Positions 1 through 7,169 of a DNA stretch of 14,137 bases are shown here, in pieces. The position numbers were made by a program, and so were the translations under genes. Source of the stretch: an uncultured Erythrobacter sp. Its GTDB lineage: Bacteria; Pseudomonadota; Alphaproteobacteria; Sphingomonadales; Sphingomonadaceae. The stretch lies in assembly GCA_947258465.1 (NCBI GenBank), contig CAMYIQ010000276.1, forward strand, positions 1-14,137. Reading direction: 5' to 3'. Position 1 is the first letter of the stretch, and every line of letters starts with the position of its first letter. The notes beneath the pieces are model-generated. The model had not been told where the DNA came from. It searched no databases and saw only the letters and a program-made list of their open reading frames with translations.

Positions 1-633
1 CCAATCCTGTACCGTGCGAAGATAGGCCGCCTTGGCAACCTCGCTGCCCAGACGATCGCCGCGCTCGGTGACGAAGCTACCGTCGCTTTGCCAGCCGGTT
101 GCCCCGCCGACAGGTGCACCTTTGCCGCCCGGATATTCGTACTCGATCGTGTACATGAGTACTTCGCCAAGGCCGGTGGATATTGGCCCCATGACCGGTT
201 CCGCACCTTCGGGAAGCGAGGCGGTGATGGGTGCCAGCCGTTCATTCACCTGCTGGCGCGCAAAATAGATATCGGTCCCCTCCTCGAAGATGGCGGTGAC
301 CTGGCTGAAGCCATTGCGCGAAATCGAACGAGTCATTTCGAGCCCGTCGATACCGGCCAGGCCCGTTTCGACCGGATACGTCACCTGGGTCTCGACCTGT
401 GACGGCGAAAGGGCCGGTGCCTCGGTGTTGATTTGTACCTGGACGTTCGTGATGTCGGGAACGGCATCGATCGGCAGGCGCAAAAGGTTGAGCGCCCCCC
501 AGATGGAGATCCCGACCGTCAGGACGATCATCACCCAGCGGAAACGGACCGCTACATCGAGGATCATGCCAATAAGGCCATGACCATGCTTCTTTTCGAG
601 GTGCTGACCCTCGGATGGATTATCAGTGACCAT
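1..633 (-). CDS. czcA: Heavy-metal efflux RND pump, CzcA/CusA type (N-terminal 211 residues, runs off the left edge)
   Basis: This is the inner-membrane, proton-driven subunit of a tripartite metal-exporting pump (HME-RND family). Only the first 211 codons are present; no stop is reached. Visible are a hydrophilic N-terminus with an HGHG patch (residues 16-19), a first membrane helix at about 32-51, then the family segment LPIDAVPDITNVQVQI (53-68), followed by the porter-domain stretch SPSQVETQVTYPVE (76-89) and an ARQQVNERL segment. The ATG at 633 overlaps the end of the fusion-protein gene by 11 bp and has a GAGAG element 9 nt upstream; Met23 is an alternative start that would remove the His-containing leader. 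The metal (Zn/Co/Cd versus Cu/Ag) cannot be decided because the diagnostic central helices are outside the window. The czc rather than cus name is a family-level guess. Confidence 0.9.
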   Translation of the reverse strand, partial: MVTDNPSEGQHLEKKHGHGLIGMILDVAVRFRWVMIVLTVGISIWGALNLLRLPIDAVPDITNVQVQINTEAPALSPSQVETQVTYPVETGLAGIDGLEMTRSISRNGFSQVTAIFEEGTDIYFARQQVNERLAPITASLPEGAEPVMGPISTGLGEVLMYTIEYEYPGGKGAPVGGATGWQSDGSFVTERGDRLGSEVAKAAYLRTVQDW

Positions 634-1786
634 GTTCGGCGCTCTCTTTCTCGAGCTCGGCTTTGAGCAGGAAGGCGTTCGCAGTGGCGATCCGCCATTT
701 CGGTTCGAGACCGGATTCGATGACGACCTGGCCGCCCGATCGGGTGCCAGTTACGACGGGTCGCGCCTGAAATCCGCGACGGGTCCGCACGAAAACCATG
801 TCCTGACCATCGATGGTCTGCACCGCGTCTTCGGGAACCGATATCCGGGTTTGGTCGACCTCCTCCGAAGGCCGGATCCGTGCCTGAAGGAAAGCGCCAG
901 GCTGCAATCCGGGTATCGGCCGGGACAGCGCAAGAACCGCCGTGGCGCTGCGACTTTCCATATCCAGTGAGGGCGTTACGGAGCGGACGCGGGCGCCGAC
1001 TTCGCTGTCGTCGCCAACTTCCAGAGTGGCCTCGTCACCAGGAGCGATGCGAGTTGCATCGGCGGCAGGTAGAGCCACCTCGACCTGCATCGCATTGGGA
1101 TCGACAACGCGGTAAAGTTCCTCGCCGGAAGCGACGAATGCGCCCAGTATAATCGGCGCAGCCGTGACCCGACCCGCAAGCGGGCTGGTAACGGCAAGCG
1201 ATCTTCCATCCCCGCTGACGCCGGCAGCAGCAACGGCTGCCTGCGCGCGCGACAATTCGGATTGGGCGACCTGGAGATTGGCCCTTGCCGCCTCCAGATC
1301 CTGGCGCGCGGTCACGCTGGCTTCGAAGAGACGGCGCTCTCGCTCGTAGGCCGCCGATAGCTCATTCACCCGCGCCCGGGCCGCGTTGAGCTGGGAAGCC
1401 AGCGCAGCGGCATCCGCGCTTTCGATGCGCGCGACGGTCTCCCCGGCGCGAACATAGTCGCCCAGTGTCTTGTTCACGCTCCGCACGACGCCTGCCGCGC
1501 GCGCATCGATCCGCGCACTCCCTGTCGGGCTGGCGGCAATTGTCGCCGGGAAAACCAGCTCGACGGCCGAGCCCCGGCCAACGGTCTCGACCGAAATCTT
1601 TGCGGCACGGATCTGTTGCTCATCGAGCAAGGCGAGCCCTTCGGGCAGTTCGGCCTCGCTCGCTGTTTCGACCGGTCCGGCCTCCTGGGCGCCATCGGGC
1701 CAGAAGATCGACAGGATGACGGCGGACAGTATGATTGCCCCGGCGATAATCGCCAGTGTTCTGCGGTTCATGATCATTTTCCTCAT
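623..1786 (-). CDS. czcB: Periplasmic membrane-fusion protein of the metal RND pump (CzcB-like)
   Basis: A 387-residue HlyD/CzcB-type adaptor that bridges the RND pump and the outer-membrane channel. An N-terminal signal anchor is at about 10-30. A biotinyl-lipoyl half motif (residues near 90-120, ARAAGVVRSVNKTLGDYVRAG) is followed by an alpha-helical hairpin rich in Ala, Arg and Glu (about 125-190), the second lipoyl half (SPLAGRVTAAPIILGAFV) and beta-barrel domains. The C-terminus ends in HGH, a possible metal-touching tail. The start ATG shares bases with the stop of the upstream channel gene (ATGA, 4-bp overlap), which implies translational coupling. Met6 is an alternative start, with AGGA 8 nt upstream. 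No separate N-terminal metal-binding His cluster like that of some CzcB proteins is visible. Family assignment is firm; the substrate is inferred only from the operon. Confidence 0.9.
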   Translation of the reverse strand: MRKMIMNRRTLAIIAGAIILSAVILSIFWPDGAQEAGPVETASEAELPEGLALLDEQQIRAAKISVETVGRGSAVELVFPATIAASPTGSARIDARAAGVVRSVNKTLGDYVRAGETVARIESADAAALASQLNAARARVNELSAAYERERRLFEASVTARQDLEAARANLQVAQSELSRAQAAVAAAGVSGDGRSLAVTSPLAGRVTAAPIILGAFVASGEELYRVVDPNAMQVEVALPAADATRIAPGDEATLEVGDDSEVGARVRSVTPSLDMESRSATAVLALSRPIPGLQPGAFLQARIRPSEEVDQTRISVPEDAVQTIDGQDMVFVRTRRGFQARPVVTGTRSGGQVVIESGLEPKWRIATANAFLLKAELEKESAEHGH

Positions 1787-3036
1787 TGTGCTGCCAGCCG
1801 GATGAGTTCGGCGGCAGCCCGACCTCGTTCTTCCTGCGCCGCGATCAGCGCTTCACGAATGGCGTCGCGCGCCTCGGCAGCACTGAGCACCTCGATCAGA
1901 GCGAATCGGCCGTTGCGGTACCCGATGCGGACGAGCCGCAGTGCCTCTTCGGCCTGCGGAAGCGACGTGGCCGAAAGCGTTTCGACACGCATCTCGGCGG
2001 CAAGGAACTGGGCACGCGCACGCGTCACCGCCTGCTCGAAATCTGCCAGTGCCACCGCCTCACGCGCGGATGCTGCCCTGAATTCGGCCTCTGCGGCAGC
2101 AATGCTGCCTTGGTTGCGGTTGCTGAATGGAAGAGGGATGGACACACCGACAAGAAAAGCGTTGTCATTGCTTTCCGCGAAGCGGCGAACGCCCCCCGAA
2201 ACCACCGGGTCGGGAACCCGCAGGCTGCGCTCGCGCGCAATTTCGGCTGCTGCCACCCTGCTTTCCGCCCGAGCGACCTTCAGCGCAAGACCATCCGTCG
2301 CGGCGAGAAGGAGACCAGGCGGGTCGATGGCTGGGAAGCTTGCAGGAACCGTGGGAGGGCGGCTCTGTTCGCCCCACAGCGAAGCGAGCGCCACACGCGC
2401 GGCGACGCTCGCCGCGTCCGCCGCTTCGAGCTCGGCTCTTGCTTCCGCCAAAGCAGCTTCAGCGCGAAGCGCACGCAAAGGAGGCTCGCGACCGACCTCG
2501 ACCAGCAGGCCGGCAATCCGCGCCAGTTCTTCGTTACGTGTGACGACATCGCGCGCAAGTTCGACACGCGCCGCAGCGGCAGTCGCCACCAAGTAGCGTT
2601 CGCGCACGAAAAAGGCGAGGTCGACATCCGCAAGATCGGCACGCAGATCGGCAAGATTTGCGCCGGCCTGTGCTGCACGAACCCTCGTCCCGCGCTTGTC
2701 TCCAAGCTCTAGACGCTGTCCGATGGAGAGGGTGTATTCGGTTGCGCTCAAACCAGAAAACGCTCCGCTACCCGCAATATTTTCGACTTCGAGGGATACT
2801 TCGGGGTTGGGCCGGAGCCGAGCCTGGCCAACAAGCGCGCGCGCGGCATCGGCCTGCGCCTGCGGACCGGCTATGCGCGGATTGGGCGCGGCCTGGTCAG
2901 GACCCGTAACGACATCCGCGCGGCGCAAGGCATCGTCGAGCGAGAGGCGCTCACGCTCCTGCGCCGCCACGGGCGTGGCGATTGCGGCGAGGGACAGCCC
3001 TGCAATCAGGACCCCCCGCCAATTGATGGCTGACAT
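1783..3036 (-). CDS. czcC: TolC-family outer-membrane channel of the metal RND pump (CzcC-like)
   Basis: A 417-residue outer-membrane efflux protein, the exit duct of the CzcCBA-type pump. The frame is open from 3081, but I start at the ATG at 3036: it gives a clean signal peptide (MSAINWRGVLIAGLSLAAI, predicted cleavage after TPVAA), has AGAGGA about 11 nt upstream, and avoids a hairpin that covers the longer start. The mature protein begins with a LSLDDALRRAD segment typical of OEP proteins. It then shows two long Ala/Arg/Glu-rich coiled-coil halves, with the mid-protein repeat boundary near VSGGVRRFAESNDNAFLVGVS and the GISIPLPF-like strand SIPLPFSNRN. It sits 63 nt after the small His-rich gene and overlaps the fusion-protein gene by 4 bp. 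Confidence 0.9.
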   Translation of the reverse strand: MSAINWRGVLIAGLSLAAIATPVAAQERERLSLDDALRRADVVTGPDQAAPNPRIAGPQAQADAARALVGQARLRPNPEVSLEVENIAGSGAFSGLSATEYTLSIGQRLELGDKRGTRVRAAQAGANLADLRADLADVDLAFFVRERYLVATAAAARVELARDVVTRNEELARIAGLLVEVGREPPLRALRAEAALAEARAELEAADAASVAARVALASLWGEQSRPPTVPASFPAIDPPGLLLAATDGLALKVARAESRVAAAEIARERSLRVPDPVVSGGVRRFAESNDNAFLVGVSIPLPFSNRNQGSIAAAEAEFRAASAREAVALADFEQAVTRARAQFLAAEMRVETLSATSLPQAEEALRLVRIGYRNGRFALIEVLSAAEARDAIREALIAAQEERGRAAAELIRLAAQ

Positions 3037-3069
3037 TTCTGGAAATTTCCTCTGCTGACGATCCGAAAA

Positions 3070-3088
3070 GCACTGCAGCACGCAGTGC
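3070..3088 (-). other. Intercistronic hairpin, 7-bp stem
   Basis: GCACTGC and GCAGTGC pair perfectly around a 5-nt loop in the 63-nt gap between the small His-rich gene and the CzcC-like gene. There is no T-tract, so it is not a standard terminator. It could stabilise or separate the first cistron from the pump genes. A stem this short can arise by chance in GC-rich DNA. Confidence 0.35.
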
Positions 3089-3099
3089 GATGACGGTCG

Positions 3100-3477
3100 T
3101 CAGGCGCGAGGAGGACGCCTCAGTCGATCGCTGACACTCGATACGAGGATCATCGCCGGAGCTGAAACAAGAAGAGCAGGCTCATGCATAGCCGCGGTTT
3201 TCTGAACGGGAGCAGCGAAGCTTGCCCCGTGATGGCAGTGGCCATGATTGCACACGCCATGCTGCTCTGCCGGAGCGGCATCATCGTCTGGCTCTTCAAC
3301 GGCGTCGGCGGCCGAGGCAACCGAACCGCCATTACCGTCAATCAGCACAGCAGGGGCTTCCGGCATCACTTCGGCCCCGCAGGCCGCAGCATCCGCCGCA
3401 GTCACAAAAACCATCGCGACCAGCATCAGCAGGACGATGAACGGATTTGGGACAAGGCGACGATAGCTTACAGTCAT
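3100..3477 (-). CDS. Small secreted His/Cys-rich protein leading the metal-efflux operon
   Basis: A 125-residue protein of unknown function. The start at 3477 is chosen because AGAGGG lies 10 nt upstream; an in-frame ATG at 3531 would add 18 residues in front of the signal peptide. A positively charged start and a hydrophobic run (FIVLLMLVAMVFVTA) are followed by ADAAAC, so export is predicted; the Cys is not in a convincing lipobox. The mature part has an acidic stretch (EEPDDD) and then a metal-binding-like cluster HGVCNHGHCHHG (residues 73-84), and it ends in an Arg/Pro-rich tail (RLRRPPRA). It is the first gene of the efflux operon, so a periplasmic metal sensor, chaperone or buffer is a fair inference. 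The tail resembles small CopL/DUF2946-like proteins, but that is a weak impression. Confidence 0.75.
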   Translation of the reverse strand: MTVSYRRLVPNPFIVLLMLVAMVFVTAADAAACGAEVMPEAPAVLIDGNGGSVASAADAVEEPDDDAAPAEQHGVCNHGHCHHGASFAAPVQKTAAMHEPALLVSAPAMILVSSVSDRLRRPPRA

Positions 3478-3543
3478 GGGCTGGCAGCCCTCTAGCAAAT
3501 GAAGGTTGCCATGAGAAGGGCTGAAAAGCATCTAAATGACGCA

Positions 3544-3566
3544 GACTTGTTATATTATAACAAGTC
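3544..3566. promoter_or_regulatory. Perfect 23-bp palindrome, candidate Zur operator of the efflux operon
   Basis: Two 11-bp arms (GACTTGTTATA and its reverse complement) flank one central base. It lies 66 bp upstream of the chosen start of the small His-rich gene and 5 bp beyond the end of pfkB. The core TGTTATA-N-TATAACA is the form known for Zur boxes in gamma- and alphaproteobacteria. On the minus strand the centre reads TATAAT, a perfect -10 hexamer, with no good -35 at 17 bp (CGAGTG), so a bound protein would cover the likely promoter or activate it. It is AT-rich in a GC-rich setting, and lacks a T-tract, so a pfkB terminator is less likely. Another dimeric metal regulator is possible. 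Confidence 0.7.
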
Positions 3567-3571
3567 GCTTC

Positions 3572-4504
3572 TCAGCCACTCGCGAGCGAGCGCTCGAACA
3601 GGCGTTCTACATCCTCCACGCGGCACAGGTCGGTACCCGGAGTGAGCACGGCGGCAGCGCCGGCTGCAAGCCCGAAGCGGAAAGCCATGTCCGGTGTCTT
3701 ACCGGATGCGAGCGCATGGACCATCGCAGCCAGGAAACTATCGCCCGCCCCCACCGCGCTTTTCGTTTCGACCGTTATGGCGGGCAAGCGCAGCACGCCC
3801 TTGCGGCTCGCCAACAGCGCCCCTCTTTCGGCCATGGTGACTGCCAGATAGTCGATCTTCTTGGTGCGCACCAATTCGGTCGCGGCCTCGGCGATTGCCG
3901 TATCGTCCGGCAAATCGTGACCGATTAGGGCGCGAAACTCTCCGAGGCTCGGTTTCGCGAGATGGACGCCTCCGCCTTCGATCCCGGCGGCAAGCGCTTC
4001 ACCCGACGTATCGAGAACGAATTGCGTATCGTTCCTGGCCGCGATCGCAGCGACCCTTGCGTAGAAATCCAACGGTACGCCGCGCGGAAGCGATCCGCTG
4101 GCGACCAGGAAATCGTGGCGCGCGTCTTCCAGTCTCGAGAGGCATTCGCTCCATTCCTCTTCCGTTACCTCGGGTCCACCCGGGACGAAGCGAAACTCCT
4201 GGCCCGTACTGCTTTCGTGGACCGCAGTGCTGACCCGGGTCGCCCCCGCAATCCTGATCGGCGAGCGGACAAGCTGGTGCACGTCAAGCAGACCGTCGAA
4301 TGCGATGCCGGTCGCGCCGCCGGACAGATAGTAACAGCGGGCATTTCCCCCCAGGCGGACAAAGACCCGCGCCACGTTGATCCCGCCCCCGCCAGGGTCG
4401 TAGCGTTCGTTTTGCGTGCGCATCTTGCGCATGGGAATGACCTGCTCGACCTCGCACGCAACGTCGAGAGTGGGGTTCAGCGTCAGTGTGCCGATGTCCA
4501 TCAT
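3572..4504 (-). CDS. pfkB: 6-phosphofructokinase II / PfkB-family sugar-phosphate kinase
   Basis: A 310-residue ribokinase-fold kinase that phosphorylates a fructose phosphate with ATP in the cytoplasm; its length equals the usual 309-312. It carries NPTLD (10-14), the sugar-binding glycine motif PGGGGINVAR (37-46), the SGSLPRGVP strand (136-144), the KPSLGEF segment (184-190) and the GAGD anion hole with catalytic Asp255. It follows the E. coli Pfk-2 pattern through its C-terminus (GTDLCRVEDVERLF), which favours Pfk-2 over 1-phosphofructokinase, although 1-phosphofructokinase or tagatose-6-phosphate kinase cannot be excluded. AGGAGA lies 7 nt before the first ATG. The start overlaps the stop of the ppsA remnant by 4 bp (ATGA), so its translation was probably coupled to that gene. 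Confidence 0.9.
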   Translation of the reverse strand: MMDIGTLTLNPTLDVACEVEQVIPMRKMRTQNERYDPGGGGINVARVFVRLGGNARCYYLSGGATGIAFDGLLDVHQLVRSPIRIAGATRVSTAVHESSTGQEFRFVPGGPEVTEEEWSECLSRLEDARHDFLVASGSLPRGVPLDFYARVAAIAARNDTQFVLDTSGEALAAGIEGGGVHLAKPSLGEFRALIGHDLPDDTAIAEAATELVRTKKIDYLAVTMAERGALLASRKGVLRLPAITVETKSAVGAGDSFLAAMVHALASGKTPDMAFRFGLAAGAAAVLTPGTDLCRVEDVERLFERSLASG

Positions 4505-5873
4505 GCGCCCGTCTCCTGCTTTGGGTCGCCTTTACTACGTGTCCGTTCGGCTGACGCCACATGGTTTTTGACCGCGATGAAACTATCCGGAGTGACGGAG
4601 ATCGAATCGATCCCACATTCTACGAGAAACCGTGCGAATTCCGGATCGTCGCTCGGCGCCTGACCGCATAGCCCCACCTTTGCCCCCGCACGATGCGCCT
4701 CTTCGACAGTTCGGCGGATCATCCACTCGACTGCCGGATCGCGCGCATCGAACTGACCTGCCAGAAGTTCGGAATCGCGATCGATTCCGAGCGTGAGCTG
4801 CGTCAGATCGTTGCTCCCGATCGAGAAGCCGTAGAATCGCCGAGCGAATTCGCCTGCCAGGACGACGTTGGATGGGATCTCGCACATCATGTAGAGTTCG
4901 AGGCCGTCGCGGCCCCGTGCCAGCCCTTCTTCGCGCAAGGTCTCGATCACACGATCGGCTTCCTTCGGCGTGCGGCAGAACGGAATCATGATCGCCACGT
5001 TGGAAAACCCCATGGTTTCCCGGAGATGCCGGATCGCGCGGCACTCCAATGCAAAACCCGCACGGTAGCGTTCCGAGTAATAGCGCGATGCACCGCGAAA
5101 TCCGAGCATCGGATTTTCTTCTTCGGGTTCGAAGGCGGCCCCGCCGACCAGTCCGGCATACTCATTGGTCTTGAAATCGCTCATCCGTACAATCACCGGG
5201 CGGGGAAAATGCACTGCGGCGATCCGCGCAAGGCCCTGGGCGAGATGCTCGACGAAATAGTCCCGCTTGTCGGAATAACCCTCGGTCAGCCGCTCGATCT
5301 CCGCTTTGACCGTGGCATCTTCAAGTTCCGCGAAACGGACCAAAGCCATCGGGTGGACCTTGATGGTATTGGCAATCACGAACTCCATCCGAGTGAGGCC
5401 CACGCCGTCGCTCGGCAGCCGCCACCAGCGGCTGGCAGCACCCGGATCGGCAAGGTTGAGCATGACCTTCGTTCGGGTTTCGGGCACGGTACTCAGGTCG
5501 ATATCCTCGACGGCGACCTCCGCCTCGCCGCTATAGACGACCCCCACATCGCCGCCGATACAGCTGATGGTCACCTGCTGGCCGGGCTTCAAAATCCGTG
5601 TGGCATTGCCCGTCCCGACAATCGCCGGAAGGCCGAATTCGCGGCTGACGATCGCCGCGTGGGCTGCGAAAAGGCCCACAATAGCGCTGTCGAGATCATT
5701 GTGTTCGAGAAACAGCCTGAAAGCCCGTGCCGTCGTCGTAAAACCGGGAGGGACAACGACCTCCGGGGAACGAGCGAGCGTATCAATTCGCCGAGGGAGG
5801 CGCTTTTGCCACCCACGAGGCCGACGTCGGTTTTCGATACTTCGGTGAAGTTCAGAACAAGGGGTTCCGTCAC
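4501..5873 (-). pseudogene. ppsA: Degraded phosphoenolpyruvate synthase: frameshift plus loss of the ATP-grasp domain
   Basis: PpsA makes PEP from pyruvate and ATP through a phosphohistidine. Normal proteins are about 790 residues. The original start is probably the GTG at 5873, which overlaps the upstream stop by 4 bp and reads VTEPLVLNFTEVSKTDVGLVGGKSA in three pieces of the family N-terminus, ending GELIRSLVP. A 1-base shift near 5763-5768 (CCCCGG on the coding strand) then moves the match into another frame (VVVPPGFTTTARAFRLFLEHNDL). Near 5660-5700 the protein jumps directly to the phosphohistidine segment HAAIVSREFG (His codon 5659-5661), so about 350 residues of the nucleotide-binding domain are missing, and the usual GGRT before the His is gone. 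The C-terminal PEP/pyruvate domain is intact, with NPMLGFRGASRY and the catalytic Cys in GLCGQAPSDDPEF. The 505-codon open frame from 6018 begins with out-of-frame sequence and is not a genuine start. Confidence 0.85.
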
Positions 5874-6190
5874 ACGCGCTCTCTTGCAATCTCGGGCTGC
5901 TTCGCCGGGCACAGAACCCGAACCGAACGGGTTTTGCCGGCGGAAGGGAAGGGGATGGCATTGCCGGAGGAGCTTTCGCCATCGACCGTAAGGCGAATAT
6001 CGGACATATCCGGTTCATTCGGCCAAAAGCGCCTCACGGTTGCTCTTTTCGGGGCTTGCGCCACACCGGCCCCATCTATCATGCCAATCCGATCGAGCGG
6101 GACGCGGATGAAATAGGCCCGACTGACAGAACCGAACGGATAGCCGGCCGAACGGGCCATCTCCAGCTTTACAAGGCTCCAGTCGCTCAT
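5870..6190 (-). CDS. Small conserved-looking protein of unknown function upstream of the ppsA remnant
   Basis: A 106-residue soluble protein with no signal peptide or membrane helix. I choose the ATG at 6190 because AGGAGA lies 10 nt upstream; an ATG at 6199 has the same element only 1 nt away. It contains SAGYPFGSVSRAYFIRVPL and then RATVRRFWPNEPDMS, a segment that resembles small hypothetical proteins of sphingomonads, though I cannot name the family. The second half (from about residue 65) is low in recognisable structure and may be shortened. Its TGA shares bases with the ppsA GTG start, so it was the first gene of a coupled series with ppsA and pfkB. Function unknown. Confidence 0.65.
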   Translation of the reverse strand: MSDWSLVKLEMARSAGYPFGSVSRAYFIRVPLDRIGMIDGAGVAQAPKRATVRRFWPNEPDMSDIRLTVDGESSSGNAIPFPSAGKTRSVRVLCPAKQPEIARERV

Positions 6191-6350
6191 GGCAGCCATA
6201 TCTCCTGACTCGGCGCAATCGTGGCCCCGGCATATGCGAGCGCAAATACGGAAAATCCCGAGGCTACCCTTCAGGACATTTGCGTATTTTCACGAATGCC
6301 TCTGCCGCCTAGGAGCCGGGGGACAGAACCGGCTACCGAAAGGGAGTTCC
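6191..6350. promoter_or_regulatory. Divergent intergenic region with an imperfect inverted repeat
   Basis: This 160-bp space separates the minus-strand unknown-ppsA-pfkB series from the plus-strand universal stress gene, so promoters for both directions should be here. An imperfect inverted repeat is visible: the arm 6242-6255 (GCAAATACGGAAAA) matches the reverse complement of 6278-6291 at 11 of 14 positions, with a 22-bp spacer. I see no TTGAT-N4-ATCAA FNR/Crp box and no convincing -35/-10 pair. Confidence 0.35.
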
Positions 6351-7169
6351 ATGCGCTCGATACTGCTCCATATTCACGACGACGAGGCGATGGAGGCGAG
6401 ATTCCAAGCCGCTCTCGACGTCGCTCGGCGCTTCGATAGCCACATCACTTGTCTCCAGGCCGTACCCTACGAATTCGGAATGCCCGGAGACCTCTATTTT
6501 TCCCTGGCGATGGACATGGCCGCTTCGTTCCGCGCAAATGCCGACCGGTTTCAGAAAGAGATGGAAAGCCGTCTGACCGGCGAAGGGGTACGATGGGACT
6601 GGGTCCGCACGAAAGGCGATGCTGTCGATGAGATCGATCATCTGGCGCCGCTGTCGGACATGGTGATTCTGGGATCGCGCAACCCCGTCGGGGATGCCGG
6701 GCAACCGTCACGGCTGGTCACCGAAGCAGTCGTCGGCGTAAGGGCTCCGGTTCTCGTGGTACCCCCATCGGCCAACGGCTTGGCCCTGAATTCGCCTGCA
6801 GTCGTCGCATGGAATGGGTCTTCGGAAAGCGCCCATGCCCTTCAGGCGGCGCAGCCGATACTGAGCGCGGCGTCGGAGGTCCACATCTTCGCCGTCAGAG
6901 AGAAGGCGAGCCCTGACGGGCGGGGTTTGCCGACCTCGGAAGCAGCAAAATTCCTCGCCCGTCACGATATCGAGCCGCTGATTACCGAACTTGCCCGCGA
7001 GGGTGAGACATCGATCGCTGCGACGCTGATCGATGCGGCAAAGATACGCGAGGCGGGGATCGTCATCATGGGCGCTTACGGTCGTTCGCGCTTTCGCGAA
7101 CGGCTGCTCGGAGGCGTGACACGCGACATGCTGTCCGATCCTCCGATCCCCTTGTTGCTAAGCCACTAA
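6351..7169 (+). CDS. Universal stress protein with two tandem UspA domains
   Basis: A 272-residue cytoplasmic stress protein. Domain 1 covers about residues 1-140 (start MRSILLHIHDDEAMEARF; core DMVILGSRNPVG; closing RAPVLVVPP) and lacks the full nucleotide motif. Domain 2 runs from about 150 to the end (VVAWNGSSESAHALQAA), with the ATP-binding pattern GAYG, nine residues, GG at 251-265. The canonical Ser/Thr of that motif is Gly here, followed by VT. The ATG at 6351 has AGGGAG 4 nt upstream; the frame is open from 6189 but that extension has no family resemblance. It is divergent from pfkB/ppsA, a pairing of Usp and PfkB genes also known from low-oxygen regulons such as mycobacterial DosR. 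It ends 4 bp into the convergent Pro-rich gene. Confidence 0.9.
   Translation: MRSILLHIHDDEAMEARFQAALDVARRFDSHITCLQAVPYEFGMPGDLYFSLAMDMAASFRANADRFQKEMESRLTGEGVRWDWVRTKGDAVDEIDHLAPLSDMVILGSRNPVGDAGQPSRLVTEAVVGVRAPVLVVPPSANGLALNSPAVVAWNGSSESAHALQAAQPILSAASEVHIFAVREKASPDGRGLPTSEAAKFLARHDIEPLITELAREGETSIAATLIDAAKIREAGIVIMGAYGRSRFRERLLGGVTRDMLSDPPIPLLLSH

Noticed and set aside
1783..3081. Longer start of the CzcC-like protein at 3081
   Set aside because: It would place 15 non-signal residues before a clean signal peptide and begins inside a hairpin.
3544..3566. The palindrome as a Rho-independent terminator of pfkB
   Set aside because: The stem is AT-rich and is not followed by a T-tract; its symmetry and core fit an operator better.
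4693..5991. A 432-codon plus-strand frame across the ppsA remnant
   Set aside because: It is antisense to recognisable PEP synthase sequence and has no family features of its own.
5780..6018. The N-terminal 80 codons of the long frame ending at 4501, taken as a real start of PpsA
   Set aside because: These codons are a shifted reading of the upstream gene and of the ppsA N-terminus; the genuine N-terminal motifs lie in another frame starting at the GTG at 5873.
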